DNA of 60,300 nucleotides from a candidate division LCP-89 bacterium. GTDB taxonomy: Bacteria > Electryoneota > B3-LCP. The position numbers and the translations under genes were made by a program. The stretch is from contig JALGVT010000011.1 in assembly GCA_025774555.1 (NCBI GenBank), positions 1 to 60,300 on the forward strand, given 5' to 3'. The notes beneath the pieces are model-generated. The model had not been told where the DNA came from. It saw only the letters and a list, made by a program, of their open reading frames with translations, and did no database searches. Position 1 is the first letter of the stretch. Every line of letters starts with the position of its first letter. Below are positions 35,932 to 45,931 of this stretch, in pieces.

Positions 35932-37119
35932 ATGATAGAAAAAGCGCTTGAAGGCGGTAAAAAATACTGGACTCTGATCTTTGTCCTTCTTGGTATCATC
36001 GGCATCGGAGTCATCGCCTATCTGAAGCAGTTCAACGAAGGTTTGACGATAACCGGTCTGAGCCGGGACGTCTCCTGGGGACTGTATATCGCCCAGTTCA
36101 CTTTCCTCGTCGGAGTGGCAGCGTCGGCAGTTATGGTTGTGCTGCCTTATTACCTGCATAATTACAAGCAATTCGGAAAGATCACCATTCTTGGCGAATT
36201 CATCGCTATTCCTGCCTGTATCATGTGCATGACCTTCATCTTTGTCGATATGGGACAGCCCCTGCGTATCCTCAATGTGTTCCTGCATCCTTCTCCGCAC
36301 TCCATGATGTTCTGGGATACGGTTGTGTTGTTCGGATATCTGGTGCTGAACTTGGTGATCGGCTGGGTGACTTTAGGTTCTGAAACCAAAGGAATTGCGC
36401 CGCCCAAATGGATCAAACCGATTATCATTATCTCCATTCCCTGGGCTGTCAGTATTCATACTGTGACTGCGTTCCTTTATGCCGGTCTGGCCGCCAGACC
36501 TTTCTGGATGACTGCGGTGTTAGCGCCCAGATTTTTGGCATCTGCGTTTGCAGCCGGTCCCGCCCTGTTGATTCTCCTCTGCCTGATCCTGAGAAAACAC
36601 ACTAAATTCGACGTGGGCAGGGAACCCATCCAGAAACTGGCGGTAATCGTAACATACGCCATGTGCATCAACGTGTTCCTGATTCTAATGGAAGTATTCA
36701 CGGCGGTGTACAGCGGTATTCCAGAGCATATCGATCACCTGAAATTTCTCTTCTGCGGATTGAGAGATGCTGAAGGAGTGATGCATGCCAGCCTCGTTCC
36801 CTGGATGTGGACTTCATCAATTCTGGCAATTATATCCTTGATCCTTCTGCTGGTCCCGAAATTCCGCGCCCGGGAAGGACTGCTCGTCTTTGCCTGCCTG
36901 GCGGTCTTTTTCTCGCTATGGATCGATAAGGGCATGGGAATGATCATTGCTGGATTTACACCGAATCCGATGCACAATGTCATACATTACATGCCGACCC
37001 TGCCGGAAAGTCTGATCACGCTTGCTGTGTGGGGAATAGGCGCGCTGATTCTTACCATCCTTTACAAGGTTGTGCTCTCGCTCAGAAAACAGGTGGAACC
37101 GACGAGATACAAGGATTAA
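35932..37119 (+). CDS. dsrP: DsrP, NrfD-like membrane subunit
   Basis: A 395-residue integral membrane protein of the NrfD/PsrC family with about ten hydrophobic helices, acting as quinone module of the DsrMKJOP complex. The ATG at 35932 follows dsrO by seven bases; in-frame codons upstream run into dsrO and are not used. Highly hydrophobic, ending with a short basic tail. It ends the dsrMKJOP unit. Confidence 0.93.
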   Translation: MIEKALEGGKKYWTLIFVLLGIIGIGVIAYLKQFNEGLTITGLSRDVSWGLYIAQFTFLVGVAASAVMVVLPYYLHNYKQFGKITILGEFIAIPACIMCMTFIFVDMGQPLRILNVFLHPSPHSMMFWDTVVLFGYLVLNLVIGWVTLGSETKGIAPPKWIKPIIIISIPWAVSIHTVTAFLYAGLAARPFWMTAVLAPRFLASAFAAGPALLILLCLILRKHTKFDVGREPIQKLAVIVTYAMCINVFLILMEVFTAVYSGIPEHIDHLKFLFCGLRDAEGVMHASLVPWMWTSSILAIISLILLLVPKFRAREGLLVFACLAVFFSLWIDKGMGMIIAGFTPNPMHNVIHYMPTLPESLITLAVWGIGALILTILYKVVLSLRKQVEPTRYKD

Positions 37120-37287
37120 TGCCTGCTTAAATGAAAAGCATATAGTCAGCCCTGTCACCTTATTATCCGAAGCAGGCTTTCGCTGAAGTTTGATCTACGA
37201 GAAGCAGTTTCAGAAAAAGAGTGATCGGGACTTTGATAACTGAATAGCGCAACTGTTTGGCTGCTCAATTTTGATAGATCGAACTTA

Positions 37288-38961
37288 ATGAACATTCTTA
37301 TCATAGGAGCTAAAGCGGCTGGCTTGAAAGCTGCCTGCCGAGTTAAAAGACTTCTTCCACAGGCATCCGTGACCGTTATCGACAGAGGAGAGCATATATC
37401 TCTTGCCGCTTGCGGACTGCCATACTTTATGTCGGGCGATATTGAGCAGCTCACGGAACTTGTAACCACACCTTATGACGTGGTGAGAACGCCTGAATAT
37501 TTTACCAGCGCTAAAGGGATCGAGGTTCTCACCGGCGTTAGAGCAGACCAGATCGATCCCGATAAATGTATCGTCTCCAGTACCGAACTTGCGACGGATC
37601 AAAAGCTGGATTTTGCCTATGACAAATTAGTTATAGCGACGGGCGCGTCGGCGGTATTCCCACCCATAGAAGGGATAGATCTGCCCGGCGTCATGAGCTT
37701 CAAAGACGCCGAAGATGCAATCGCGCTGAAGCAGGGCGCGGCGCAGAGTCAGATTGAGAAGGCGGCGGTCATTGGCGGGGGCTTTATCGGCTGTGAGGTG
37801 GCGGAAGCGTTTGGAGCTTTGTGGGGTATTGACACTACCTTAATAGAGATGGAGCAGCGTATCCTTTCTCAGATGCTTGACGCTGAGATGGCTCACATAG
37901 CCGAACTTGAACTGAGCCGACAGGGTGTAAATCTCTTTTGTGGAGCCCGTGTAAATGCCATAAAGAAAGATGGCGATAAACTTCGGCTCGAATTAAAAAA
38001 CGGTGACCATCTTCAGGGATTTGACCGCGTTGTGGTCTCAGCAGGCGTCAAACCGCGCGTCGGTCTGGCGGAAGATGCGGGCGTTGCCATTGGATCGACT
38101 GGAGGGATTATAGTCGACGCGCAGATGCGTACTAACATCCCCAATATCTCCGCTGCTGGCGACTGTGTACAGTTGACTCATGTTATAACCGGTAAGCCGT
38201 GCTACCTTCCCCTCGGATCGCTTGCCAATCGAATGGGGCGGACGGCAGCTAATGCAATCGCCGAAAAGGATGACGTTTTTGCTCCGGTTTGCGGAGCTGC
38301 CTGCTTGAAAGTGTATGACATGAACGTTGCCGCCGTCGGTTTAACTGCCAGAGCTGCTGAAAAAGCTGGTTTCGACGTTGGAGAATCGTGGGGTTACTTT
38401 ACCGATAAGGCTGATTATTATCCCGAATATCAGAACCTGTCAGTCAAGTTAGTATATGATAGAGTTAGTCAAGCTGTTTTAGGCGTTCAGGCGGTCAGTA
38501 AGGGTGATGCGATTCGGCGGATCGATGCTACGAGCACGATGATTCGGCAGGGGGTGAAATTAAAAGATATACGCGATTTTGAACCAGCTTATGCGCCTCC
38601 TTATGCCACCGCGCTGGATCCGCTGCATTATCTAAGCTACATCGCTATTTCAACTATTGAAGAGGGAATAACCGCTGTCTCACCTCTTGATTTTGAAAAG
38701 ATTGCCGAAGATTTTGTAATCCTTGATATACGAGAACCGATCGAAGTTAAAGAAGATCCGCTAACGGTTTCATATCTCGGTCTCATAAACATCCCGTTCA
38801 CAGAGTTACGAAGCAGATTAGATGCCATACCGAAGAAAGACCCGCTGTTGGTGGTATGTGCTAAAGGAGTTCGATCAGCCGAAGCTGTCAGAATCCTTCA
38901 ACAGAACGACTGTGAAAACGTGCGTTATGTCGGCGGAGGTCTTCTGTTTTTCAATAAGTAG
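37288..38961 (+). CDS. CoA-disulfide reductase / polysulfide reductase with rhodanese domain
   Basis: A 557-residue flavoprotein. The N-terminal FAD loop is IIGAKAAGLKAACRV, and the redox-active Cys of the CoADR family is C42 in SLAACGLPYF. The NAD(P)H loop is VIGGGFIGCEVAEAFGA. A C-terminal rhodanese domain has the sulfur-binding Cys in VVCAKGVRS (about residue 523). Fused enzymes like this reduce CoA disulfides, polysulfide or carry per-sulfide. It lies between dsrMKJOP and qmo, suggesting a link to sulfur handling; the substrate here is unknown. Confidence 0.88.
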   Translation: MNILIIGAKAAGLKAACRVKRLLPQASVTVIDRGEHISLAACGLPYFMSGDIEQLTELVTTPYDVVRTPEYFTSAKGIEVLTGVRADQIDPDKCIVSSTELATDQKLDFAYDKLVIATGASAVFPPIEGIDLPGVMSFKDAEDAIALKQGAAQSQIEKAAVIGGGFIGCEVAEAFGALWGIDTTLIEMEQRILSQMLDAEMAHIAELELSRQGVNLFCGARVNAIKKDGDKLRLELKNGDHLQGFDRVVVSAGVKPRVGLAEDAGVAIGSTGGIIVDAQMRTNIPNISAAGDCVQLTHVITGKPCYLPLGSLANRMGRTAANAIAEKDDVFAPVCGAACLKVYDMNVAAVGLTARAAEKAGFDVGESWGYFTDKADYYPEYQNLSVKLVYDRVSQAVLGVQAVSKGDAIRRIDATSTMIRQGVKLKDIRDFEPAYAPPYATALDPLHYLSYIAISTIEEGITAVSPLDFEKIAEDFVILDIREPIEVKEDPLTVSYLGLINIPFTELRSRLDAIPKKDPLLVVCAKGVRSAEAVRILQQNDCENVRYVGGGLLFFNK

Positions 38962-39023
38962 TATTTCATTTACCATATCCAAGTACAAAAACGAACGTAA
39001 TCTCTAACGAGGAGATTAGCAGA

Positions 39024-40190
39024 GTGCTAAAAGCAAATATACTGAATCCGGATCTCGAGTTTATCCGTTCCGTTAAGAAAGCTGGCGGCGATTCACTGAG
39101 TAAGTGCTACCAGTGCGCCACCTGCTCTGTCGTCTGCACCCTCGCGCCCAAAGACAATCCCTTTCCCCGCAAGCAGATGGTTATGACCCAGTGGGGTCTT
39201 AAAGAAGACGTGCTGGCAGATCCTGCCATCTGGCTTTGTCATCAATGTAATCAGTGTTCGACAGAATGTCCTCGGGGAGCACGACCGGGAGACGTTCTTG
39301 CGGCTCTTAGAGCGTTATCATTTCAGCATTTCGCGGTTCCTTCTTTCATGGGTAAAGCGTTGGCAAATCGCGCCGCGCTGCCGTTGCTTTTGCTCGTGCC
39401 CGCGCTGGTAATGCTGGGGATTTTACTGGGCGCTTCTTCCGGTGATATAGGTTACGTGTTCCATTTCTTTGGTGAAGTGGATTATGCGCGCGCCTTTCCG
39501 CATGTGGCATTGGACGTCATTTTTGTCATCGGTGTTCTGCTTATGCTGGGGATGTCCTCTATCGGACTTTACCGCTTCTGGAATTCCATGAAAGCGCTGC
39601 ATCCGGGCAGCGGAGGACCTGGATTTATATCAGCCACGATCGCGACAATCTTCGAGATCGGCACTCATGACAAATTTGCCAAGTGCGAATCTGATAAGAA
39701 GCGTTATTACGGTCATCTGCTGATCTTCTATGGATTTATCAGCGCGCTTATCGCCACCGCACTTAATTTCCTCTTTGTGGTAATCATCAAATTTCTGGGC
39801 AGTCCGTGGTATCTGACCAGCCCTATTGAATTCCCGAATCCGGTCAAACTGTTCGGTATCGCGGGCGGAATTGCGATGATTATCGGTGGCTGGCTGCTGA
39901 TCCAGCGACGGATATCAGGTGATGATGAAGTGGGTGAAAGTACATATCAGGATTGGGTGTTCTTGATTGTCCTCACTTCAGTGGCAGTCACCGGCATGCT
40001 CGCCTGGATACTGAGGATTCTGCATCTTCCCATCCTTGCATATGCCGACTACTTTGCACACCTGGTGCTGGTATTCTACCTGCTCTGGTATCTGCCCTAT
40101 ACTAAATTCGGGCATGTATTCTACCGAACTTTGGCTCTGATTTATGCCAAGAGTATCGGAACTGATACCCCGAGGCAGAAATCAGCTTAA
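39024..40190 (+). CDS. qmoC: QmoC, HdrC/HdrE-like membrane subunit
   Basis: A 388-residue fusion of an HdrC-type iron-sulfur domain and a cytochrome b-type membrane domain. Two cluster motifs are seen, CYQCATCSVVC (about residues 28-38) and CHQCNQCSTEC (about 72-82), then five or six hydrophobic helices from about 110 to 370. QmoC is the quinone-interacting part of the complex that feeds AprBA. Starts with GTG after GAGGAG. It precedes qmoA and qmoB instead of following them, as is usual. Confidence 0.88.
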   Translation: MLKANILNPDLEFIRSVKKAGGDSLSKCYQCATCSVVCTLAPKDNPFPRKQMVMTQWGLKEDVLADPAIWLCHQCNQCSTECPRGARPGDVLAALRALSFQHFAVPSFMGKALANRAALPLLLLVPALVMLGILLGASSGDIGYVFHFFGEVDYARAFPHVALDVIFVIGVLLMLGMSSIGLYRFWNSMKALHPGSGGPGFISATIATIFEIGTHDKFAKCESDKKRYYGHLLIFYGFISALIATALNFLFVVIIKFLGSPWYLTSPIEFPNPVKLFGIAGGIAMIIGGWLLIQRRISGDDEVGESTYQDWVFLIVLTSVAVTGMLAWILRILHLPILAYADYFAHLVLVFYLLWYLPYTKFGHVFYRTLALIYAKSIGTDTPRQKSA

Positions 40191-40259
40191 ACTGAATTGA
40201 GAAATATCTGAAACTTAAGAAAATAATAGCTCTAAACGATATAGATGGAGTAATACATA

Positions 40260-41531
40260 ATGGAAATTTCTGAAAGCGGTGACCGGATTACTACCGACCT
40301 TCTTGTAGTTGGGGGAGGTATATCCGGGATGACGTGCGCTATCGAAGCTTCCGAGCTTGGCAAGGATGCGGTTTTGGTGGAAAAGGAGCCATACCTCGGC
40401 GGCAGAGTGGCGCGCATGAACCAGTATTTCCCCAAACTATGTCCGCCTATCTGCGGCATGGAAATCAACTTGAAGAGACTTCGCACCAATGATAAAGTCA
40501 AGGTGTTGACGCTGACTACGGTCGATGAGGTCAGCGGGAAGCCCGGTGGCTATGAAGTGAAATTGACGGTGCAGCCTCGCTATGTCAACAACAACTGCAC
40601 TGCCTGTGAAGAGTGCGAAAAAGCCTGTGAAATAGAGGTCGAAGACGACTATAACTACGGAATTGGCAAGCGCAAGGCGGTCTATATGCCCAGTTTTGCT
40701 TATCCCACGATTTACGTGGCAGATCCGAATTATATTAAGGATCCGAAGTTTAAGGCTTGCGTCGATGCCTGCAAGTATGACGCTTTCGATCTTGATATGC
40801 AGCCTCAGACGATCGTAGTTAAAACCAGGGGCATTGTATGGGCTACCGGTTGGAAACCGTATGACGCTGCCAAGATTGAGAATCTCGGATTCGGCAAATA
40901 TCAGAATGTCATTACCAACGTGATGATGGAGAGATTAGCTTCTCCGGATGGACCTACAGAAGGCAAAATCAACCGCCCGTCGGACCAGGCGGCGATCACC
41001 AAGATTGGCTTTGTGCAGTGTGCGGGATCCCGCGATGAAAATCACCTGCCTTATTGTTCCACTGTATGCTGTGCAGCTTCCTTGAAGCACGCGACTTATG
41101 TCAGGGAACAGTACCCGGATGCTGAAATCCACATTTTCTACATCGACATCCGCACACCCGGTCGTTTAGAAGATTTCTACGTCAACATAGATTCTAACGA
41201 AAAGGTTTTCATGCATCGCGGCAAAGCTGCTGAAATCAGAGAAGTGCCGGATAGCAAAAACCTGATTGTAGCGGCAGAGAATACACTCACGGGTGAAATA
41301 ACTGAAATGGAGCTGGACATGGTTGTTCTGGCAACCGGCATAGTTCCCAACATCGCAGAAGATCATATACCCGCGGATACGCCTCTGGATGAATGGGGCT
41401 TTCTGCTGCCTAACGCCGCATCGGGAATAGTTGGCGCGGGTGTGACCAATAGACCGCTTGAAGTTTCAGCTTGCGTTCAGGACGCCACCGGTTCAGTTCT
41501 GAGGGCTTTAAACACGGCGGAAAGGAGCTAA
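40260..41531 (+). CDS. qmoA: QmoA, HdrA-like flavoprotein
   Basis: A 423-residue cytoplasmic FAD protein of the Qmo complex. The FAD loop is VVGGGISGMTCAIEASELG (about residues 17-35), followed by LGGRVARMNQYFPKLCPPIC and a [4Fe-4S] region CTACEECEKAC (about 112-122). Family-specific GFVQCAGSRDENHLPYC is at about 249-265. The ATG follows GATGGAG. QmoB starts four bases after its stop. Confidence 0.93.
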   Translation: MEISESGDRITTDLLVVGGGISGMTCAIEASELGKDAVLVEKEPYLGGRVARMNQYFPKLCPPICGMEINLKRLRTNDKVKVLTLTTVDEVSGKPGGYEVKLTVQPRYVNNNCTACEECEKACEIEVEDDYNYGIGKRKAVYMPSFAYPTIYVADPNYIKDPKFKACVDACKYDAFDLDMQPQTIVVKTRGIVWATGWKPYDAAKIENLGFGKYQNVITNVMMERLASPDGPTEGKINRPSDQAAITKIGFVQCAGSRDENHLPYCSTVCCAASLKHATYVREQYPDAEIHIFYIDIRTPGRLEDFYVNIDSNEKVFMHRGKAAEIREVPDSKNLIVAAENTLTGEITEMELDMVVLATGIVPNIAEDHIPADTPLDEWGFLLPNAASGIVGAGVTNRPLEVSACVQDATGSVLRALNTAERS

Positions 41532-41534
41532 CCA

Positions 41535-43784
41535 ATGGCTATTGAAACAAAAGTCGGCGCTTATATCTGCACAGGATGTGATATCGGCGTAGCGATCGAT
41601 ATAGAAGCTCTTCAGAAACACGGTGAAGGCGAGCTTAAACTGCCAGTTTGTAAAACTCACGAGCACCTCTGCAACGCAGATGGCATCAAGATGATTAAGG
41701 ATGACATAGCGGCAGAAGGATTAAACCGCGTCGTCATCGCTGGATGTTCCGGGCGAGTCAAGATGGAAGAATTTCTCTTTGCTGATCCGGTTATTACCGA
41801 GCGCGTCTGCCTGCGTGAACACGTTGCCTGGGTGATGGAACCCAATGATGAAGACACTCAGATGGCGGCGGAAGACTACCTTACTATGGGAGTCGCCAAG
41901 ATGCGCAACACAGAAGACCTCGAACCGCTTATCGAAGATATCTGCAAAACCGTGTTGGTTGTTGGCGGCGGCGTTAGCGGCTTAAACTCAGCTCTGGCGG
42001 CTGCAGGCGCAGGCAATGACGTTGTCTTAGTCGAGAAAGAGGAGAAACTCGGTGGCTGGGCAACCAAGTTCAAGAAGGTCTTCCCGAAAGTTGCTCCTTA
42101 TAAAGAATTGGCGGATTCCGGTGTCGAAGAGCTGATCAGTCAGGTTGAAGGGAATGCCAAGATTAAGGTCTTTAAGGGATCGACCATCAAGAAGATCGAA
42201 GGCGAACCGGGCAAATTCGACATGGAACTGGACGGCGCTTCAGCCGGCGAAAAGATGAAAATAGGATCGGTTATTCAGGCAAGCGGCTGGAAACCGTATG
42301 ATCCAGAGAACCTCGGACACTTAGGTTACGGGAAATCAAAGAACGTCGTCACCAATGTTCAAGTCGAAGAGATGGTTTCCAACGGCGGAATCAAGCGCCC
42401 ATCGGATGGTCAGATTCCCCAAAGCGTGGCATTTATCCAGTGCGCCGGGTCCCGAGATCAGGATCATCTTCCGTACTGCAGCGCAGTTTGCTGCCGGGTG
42501 TCGCTGAAGCAGTCGATGTACATTCGTGAAGCTTATCCTGATACGAAAGTCTATATCCTTTATAAAGACCTGCGTTCACCGGGGCAGTATGAAATGTTCT
42601 ATAAGAACGTTCAGGAAGATGAAGGCGTTTTCCTGACCAAGGGAGAGGTCATTCGCGTCGATGCAAAAGACGGCGATACCGTCGAAATCGAATTGGAAGA
42701 CACACTCTTCGGTGAAAATGTAATTGTGCAGGCTGATATGCTGGTGCTGGCATCGGGTATGGTTCCCACTACCCTGGTCGATCAACCGGAAGAGGATGAA
42801 GAAGCTGCTGCTGAAGTAGAAGCAGAAGAGAAGAAGGAGGGTGAAGAAGAAGCTGATACCGGCGCAACCGCTGAAGTCGGCGCAAAAATTCTGAATCTTG
42901 CCTATCGCAAAGGCACTGATCTGCCAACGCTCAAGTATGGCTTCCCCGATTCGCACTACATCTGCTTCCCGTATGAAACGTTGCGTACCGCTATCTATGC
43001 TGCCGGCGCCGTACGCGCTCCGATGGACCTCAGCACCGCAGAAAACGATGCTTATGGAGCAGCCTTGAAGGCAGTTCAGGCGCTGGAACTGATCGGACAG
43101 GGCAAGGCGGTTCACCCGAGAGCTGGTGACACTTCCAATCCCGATTTCTTTATGCAGCGCTGTACACAGTGCAAACGTTGTACCGAGGAATGTCCTTTCG
43201 GTACTTTAGATGAGGATGAAAAAGGCACGCCTGAAACGCATCCCAACCGTTGCCGCCGATGCGGCATCTGTATGGGAGCCTGTCCTGAGCGGATCGTCAG
43301 TTTCAAGAACTACTCGGTGCATATCATAGGCGAAATGTTGAAATCGTTGGAGATACCGGACGAGGAAGATGAAAAACCGCGCGTTCTGGTTTTCATGTGC
43401 GAGAACGATGCGATACCATCTCTGGATATCGCCGCGGCACACCACCTGAAGATTAACCCATTCGTTCGCATCATTCCGGTCAGGTGCCTGGGGTCTATGA
43501 ACGTCGTCTGGATTGCGGATGCTCTTTCCACGGGATATGACGGAGTTCTATTGATCGGCTGTAAGCATGGAGATGATTACCAGTGCCATTATATTACAGG
43601 CAGCGAGCTGGCGAATACCCGCATGGAGAACGTTCAGGAGAAACTCAAGCAGCTTGTCCTTGAAGAGGAGCGGGTTCAGATTGTTGAATTAGCTTTGAAT
43701 GAATGGCAGAAGGTGCCGCGGGTTATCGAGGACTTCATGGAAGATATCGATACAGCCGGACCAAATCCTTACAAAGGATTCTAA
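41535..43784 (+). CDS. qmoB: QmoB, HdrA/MvhD-like flavoprotein
   Basis: A 749-residue subunit with an HdrA-like FAD domain (VVGGGVSGLNSALAAAGAG, about residues 140-158), the conserved IQCAGSRDQDHLPYC segment, two ferredoxin clusters CTQCKRCTEEC and CRRCGICMGAC (about 540-585), and a C-terminal MvhD-like domain (VLVFMCENDAIPSLD and PVRCLGSMNVVWI). An acidic, low-complexity insert of about 35 residues at about 415-450 separates the FAD and ferredoxin parts and is not typical. GGAGC lies before the ATG. It ends the qmoCAB unit. Confidence 0.93.
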   Translation: MAIETKVGAYICTGCDIGVAIDIEALQKHGEGELKLPVCKTHEHLCNADGIKMIKDDIAAEGLNRVVIAGCSGRVKMEEFLFADPVITERVCLREHVAWVMEPNDEDTQMAAEDYLTMGVAKMRNTEDLEPLIEDICKTVLVVGGGVSGLNSALAAAGAGNDVVLVEKEEKLGGWATKFKKVFPKVAPYKELADSGVEELISQVEGNAKIKVFKGSTIKKIEGEPGKFDMELDGASAGEKMKIGSVIQASGWKPYDPENLGHLGYGKSKNVVTNVQVEEMVSNGGIKRPSDGQIPQSVAFIQCAGSRDQDHLPYCSAVCCRVSLKQSMYIREAYPDTKVYILYKDLRSPGQYEMFYKNVQEDEGVFLTKGEVIRVDAKDGDTVEIELEDTLFGENVIVQADMLVLASGMVPTTLVDQPEEDEEAAAEVEAEEKKEGEEEADTGATAEVGAKILNLAYRKGTDLPTLKYGFPDSHYICFPYETLRTAIYAAGAVRAPMDLSTAENDAYGAALKAVQALELIGQGKAVHPRAGDTSNPDFFMQRCTQCKRCTEECPFGTLDEDEKGTPETHPNRCRRCGICMGACPERIVSFKNYSVHIIGEMLKSLEIPDEEDEKPRVLVFMCENDAIPSLDIAAAHHLKINPFVRIIPVRCLGSMNVVWIADALSTGYDGVLLIGCKHGDDYQCHYITGSELANTRMENVQEKLKQLVLEEERVQIVELALNEWQKVPRVIEDFMEDIDTAGPNPYKGF

Positions 43785-44136
43785 AATATAGACTAAAGGT
43801 TGTTGGTAATTATACAACCAGATCTGATAAGGGAAACCATTATTTTTCTCGGTAATTGAAGTAAAATAATAAATTACAGTCCAGACGGTGATCCGTCTGG
43901 ACTGTGAATAATACTTCATTTGAGCTTCTGAAAAACTTTAAAAAATTCTCTGAGTTATACTTGACATTGGTGGATATTGTTACTATATTCACAGACCGTC
44001 CTTTGCCTTATCATAACTTAACTCTAAGTTATTGTTATTCTTACAGTTATATTGTATATATATTCACAAGACAGATAGGTAAACTTTACTTACTATAATA
44101 ACTTGATAAACTGAAAATAGAAAAGAGGAATACAAT
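43785..44136. other. qmoB-sat intergenic region with hairpin
   Basis: A 352-base gap. A perfect 13-bp hairpin with a four-base loop lies at 43876-43905 (arms ACAGTCCAGACGG and CCGTCTGGACTGT). It is not followed by a T-run on the plus strand but has a T-rich flank on the minus strand. The sat promoter is at 43961. The palindrome AACTTAACTCTAAGTT lies at 44015-44030 in the leader. Confidence 0.55.
43961..43989 (+). promoter_or_regulatory. Sigma-70-type promoter of sat
   Basis: TTGACA (43961-43966) and TATATT (43984-43989) with a 17-base spacer, near-consensus. It is about 150 bases before the sat ATG, leaving a leader of about 140 bases. Confidence 0.7.
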
Positions 44137-45375
44137 ATGGCAAAAACTACCCTCATTCCCCCGCATGGCGCAGATGAGCTGAAGATATTGCTCCTGGAAG
44201 GCGCTGCTTGCGAGGCGGAACTGAAACGCGCTGAGACGCTTCCCAAGGTCATGATGTCATCGCGTGAAGTAGGCGACCTTATCATGTTGGGCATCGGCGG
44301 TTTCACGCCTCTTGAAGGTTTCATGGGCAAAGCCGATTGGAAAGGCGTCTGCGTCGACATGAAAATGACCAACGGCATATTTTGGCCCATACCGATCACA
44401 TTGTCTGCTGAACAAAATGTCGCTGACGGTATCGCCATCGGTTCGGACGTTGCACTGGTCAATTCCGAAGACAATGAGATTATGGCAACGATGACCGTCA
44501 ATGAGAAGTACACTATTGACAAGGAGTTTGAATGCCAGCAAGTGTTCACGACCACGGATAGCGAACACCCGGGCGTGAAGATGGTCATGGGGCAGAAGGC
44601 AGTCAATCTGGGCGGTCCGGTTAAAGTCCTCTCGGAGAGCACTTTTCCTACAGAATTCAAGGGTCTTTATCAGCGTCCGGCCGAGAGCCGGGCTATGTTT
44701 GCCGAAAAAGGCTGGAAGACTATTGCGGCTCTGCAGCTTCGCAACCCCATGCACCGCAGCCATGAATATTTAGCAAAAATCGCCCTCGAAGTCGGCGATG
44801 GTCTTTATATTCACCAGTTGATTGGCGGGTTGAAACCCGGCGACATTCCTGCCGACGTGCGCGTCAAGTGTATCCAGGCGCTAGTTGACAACTATTTCAT
44901 CGCCGATCGCGTCATCCAGGGTGGTTATCCACTTGATATGCGCTACGCCGGTCCGCGTGAAGCGCTGCTGCACGCAGTCTTCCGCCAGAACTTCGGCTGT
45001 ACTCACCTGATCGTAGGTCGCGACCATGCCGGTGTCGGCGAATACTACGGTCCCTTCGACGCTCAGGAAATCTTTTACAAGTTATGGGATGGCGCCCTTA
45101 TATTGCAGCCATTGCCAATCGACTGGACATTCTGGTGCTTCAAGTGCAACGGCATGGCTTCCATGAAAACCTGTCCGCACACCGAAAAGGGCGACCGTCT
45201 GTTCCTGTCTGGAACGATGCTCCGCAGCCTGCTGTCTGAAGGCAAGGTCGATGAGATCCCGGCGGAATTCAGCCGACCCGAAGTCTTGGAAATTCTGAAA
45301 GATTACTACGCTGGTTTAACTGAAAAAGTGGAAGTCAAAGTCCACGGCTATGCCACCGGCGAAGGCAAAAAGTAA
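44137..45375 (+). CDS. sat: Sulfate adenylyltransferase (ATP sulfurylase)
   Basis: A 412-residue homo-oligomeric enzyme that activates sulfate with ATP to adenosine 5'-phosphosulfate. The catalytic motifs are [11 protein letters not shown] (about residues 199-209) and GRDHAGVG (about 294-301), both intact, and [17 protein letters not shown] has Cys residues typical of the dissimilatory type. AAAAGAGG precedes the ATG. Its neighbours aprBA use its product directly. Confidence 0.97.
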   Translation: MAKTTLIPPHGADELKILLLEGAACEAELKRAETLPKVMMSSREVGDLIMLGIGGFTPLEGFMGKADWKGVCVDMKMTNGIFWPIPITLSAEQNVADGIAIGSDVALVNSEDNEIMATMTVNEKYTIDKEFECQQVFTTTDSEHPGVKMVMGQKAVNLGGPVKVLSESTFPTEFKGLYQRPAESRAMFAEKGWKTIAALQLRNPMHRSHEYLAKIALEVGDGLYIHQLIGGLKPGDIPADVRVKCIQALVDNYFIADRVIQGGYPLDMRYAGPREALLHAVFRQNFGCTHLIVGRDHAGVGEYYGPFDAQEIFYKLWDGALILQPLPIDWTFWCFKCNGMASMKTCPHTEKGDRLFLSGTMLRSLLSEGKVDEIPAEFSRPEVLEILKDYYAGLTEKVEVKVHGYATGEGKK

Positions 45376-45406
45376 ATTAGAGAAATAGATAAACAAACAA
45401 TAAAGG

Positions 45407-45427
45407 CGGTCATTATCATTTTGACCG
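45407..45427 (+). promoter_or_regulatory. Hairpin in the sat-aprB gap
   Basis: CGGTCA and TGACCG form a six-base stem with a nine-base loop, 32 bases before aprB. It could be a processing or attenuation hairpin; no T-run follows. Confidence 0.3.
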
Positions 45428-45458
45428 ACAAGAATCTTACCTTTACAGGAGGATTAGA

Positions 45459-45899
45459 ATGCCTAGTTTCGTCATCGTAGAGAAATGCGATGGGTGCAAA
45501 GCGCTGGACAAGACTGCTTGTCAGCACATCTGCCCCAACGACCTGATGGTCTTGGATAAAGACCTCATGAAGGCATACAACAATGAACCCGAAATGTGCT
45601 GGGAATGCTACAACTGCGTCAAGATTTGCCCGGTAGATGCAGTAGAGGTTCGTGGTTATGCCGACTTCGTGCCACTGGGAGCCGCAGTCACGCCGTTGCG
45701 TGGCACCGACTCCATCATGTGGACAGTCAAATTCCGTAATGGAATGCTAAAACGTTTCAAGTTCCCCATTCGCACCACTGAAGAAGGTAAAGCAGTGCCG
45801 GATGGCGGTTTTGAGACCGGCACAGATGATCTTAAATCACCAGTGCTGTTCACCGAACCCGATTCCTCTGGAATGGATGCAATTCCGTCGTTGAAGTAA
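45459..45899 (+). CDS. aprB: Adenylylsulfate reductase beta subunit
   Basis: A 146-residue ferredoxin-like subunit. Two cluster motifs are visible: CDGCKALDKTACQHIC near the N-terminus (residues 9-24) and CWECYNCVKIC (about 47-57). The C-terminal region forms the tail that wraps around AprA. It passes electrons, probably from Qmo, to the FAD of AprA. AGGAGG lies before the ATG. Confidence 0.97.
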   Translation: MPSFVIVEKCDGCKALDKTACQHICPNDLMVLDKDLMKAYNNEPEMCWECYNCVKICPVDAVEVRGYADFVPLGAAVTPLRGTDSIMWTVKFRNGMLKRFKFPIRTTEEGKAVPDGGFETGTDDLKSPVLFTEPDSSGMDAIPSLK

Positions 45900-45931
45900 T
45901 TTAAAAAAATTAACCAAAAAGGAGAATTACA

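Noticed and set aside
37121..37180. GCCTGCTT/AAGCAGGC pair after dsrP
   Set aside because: An eight-base stem with a loop of about 41 bases is weak as a terminator.
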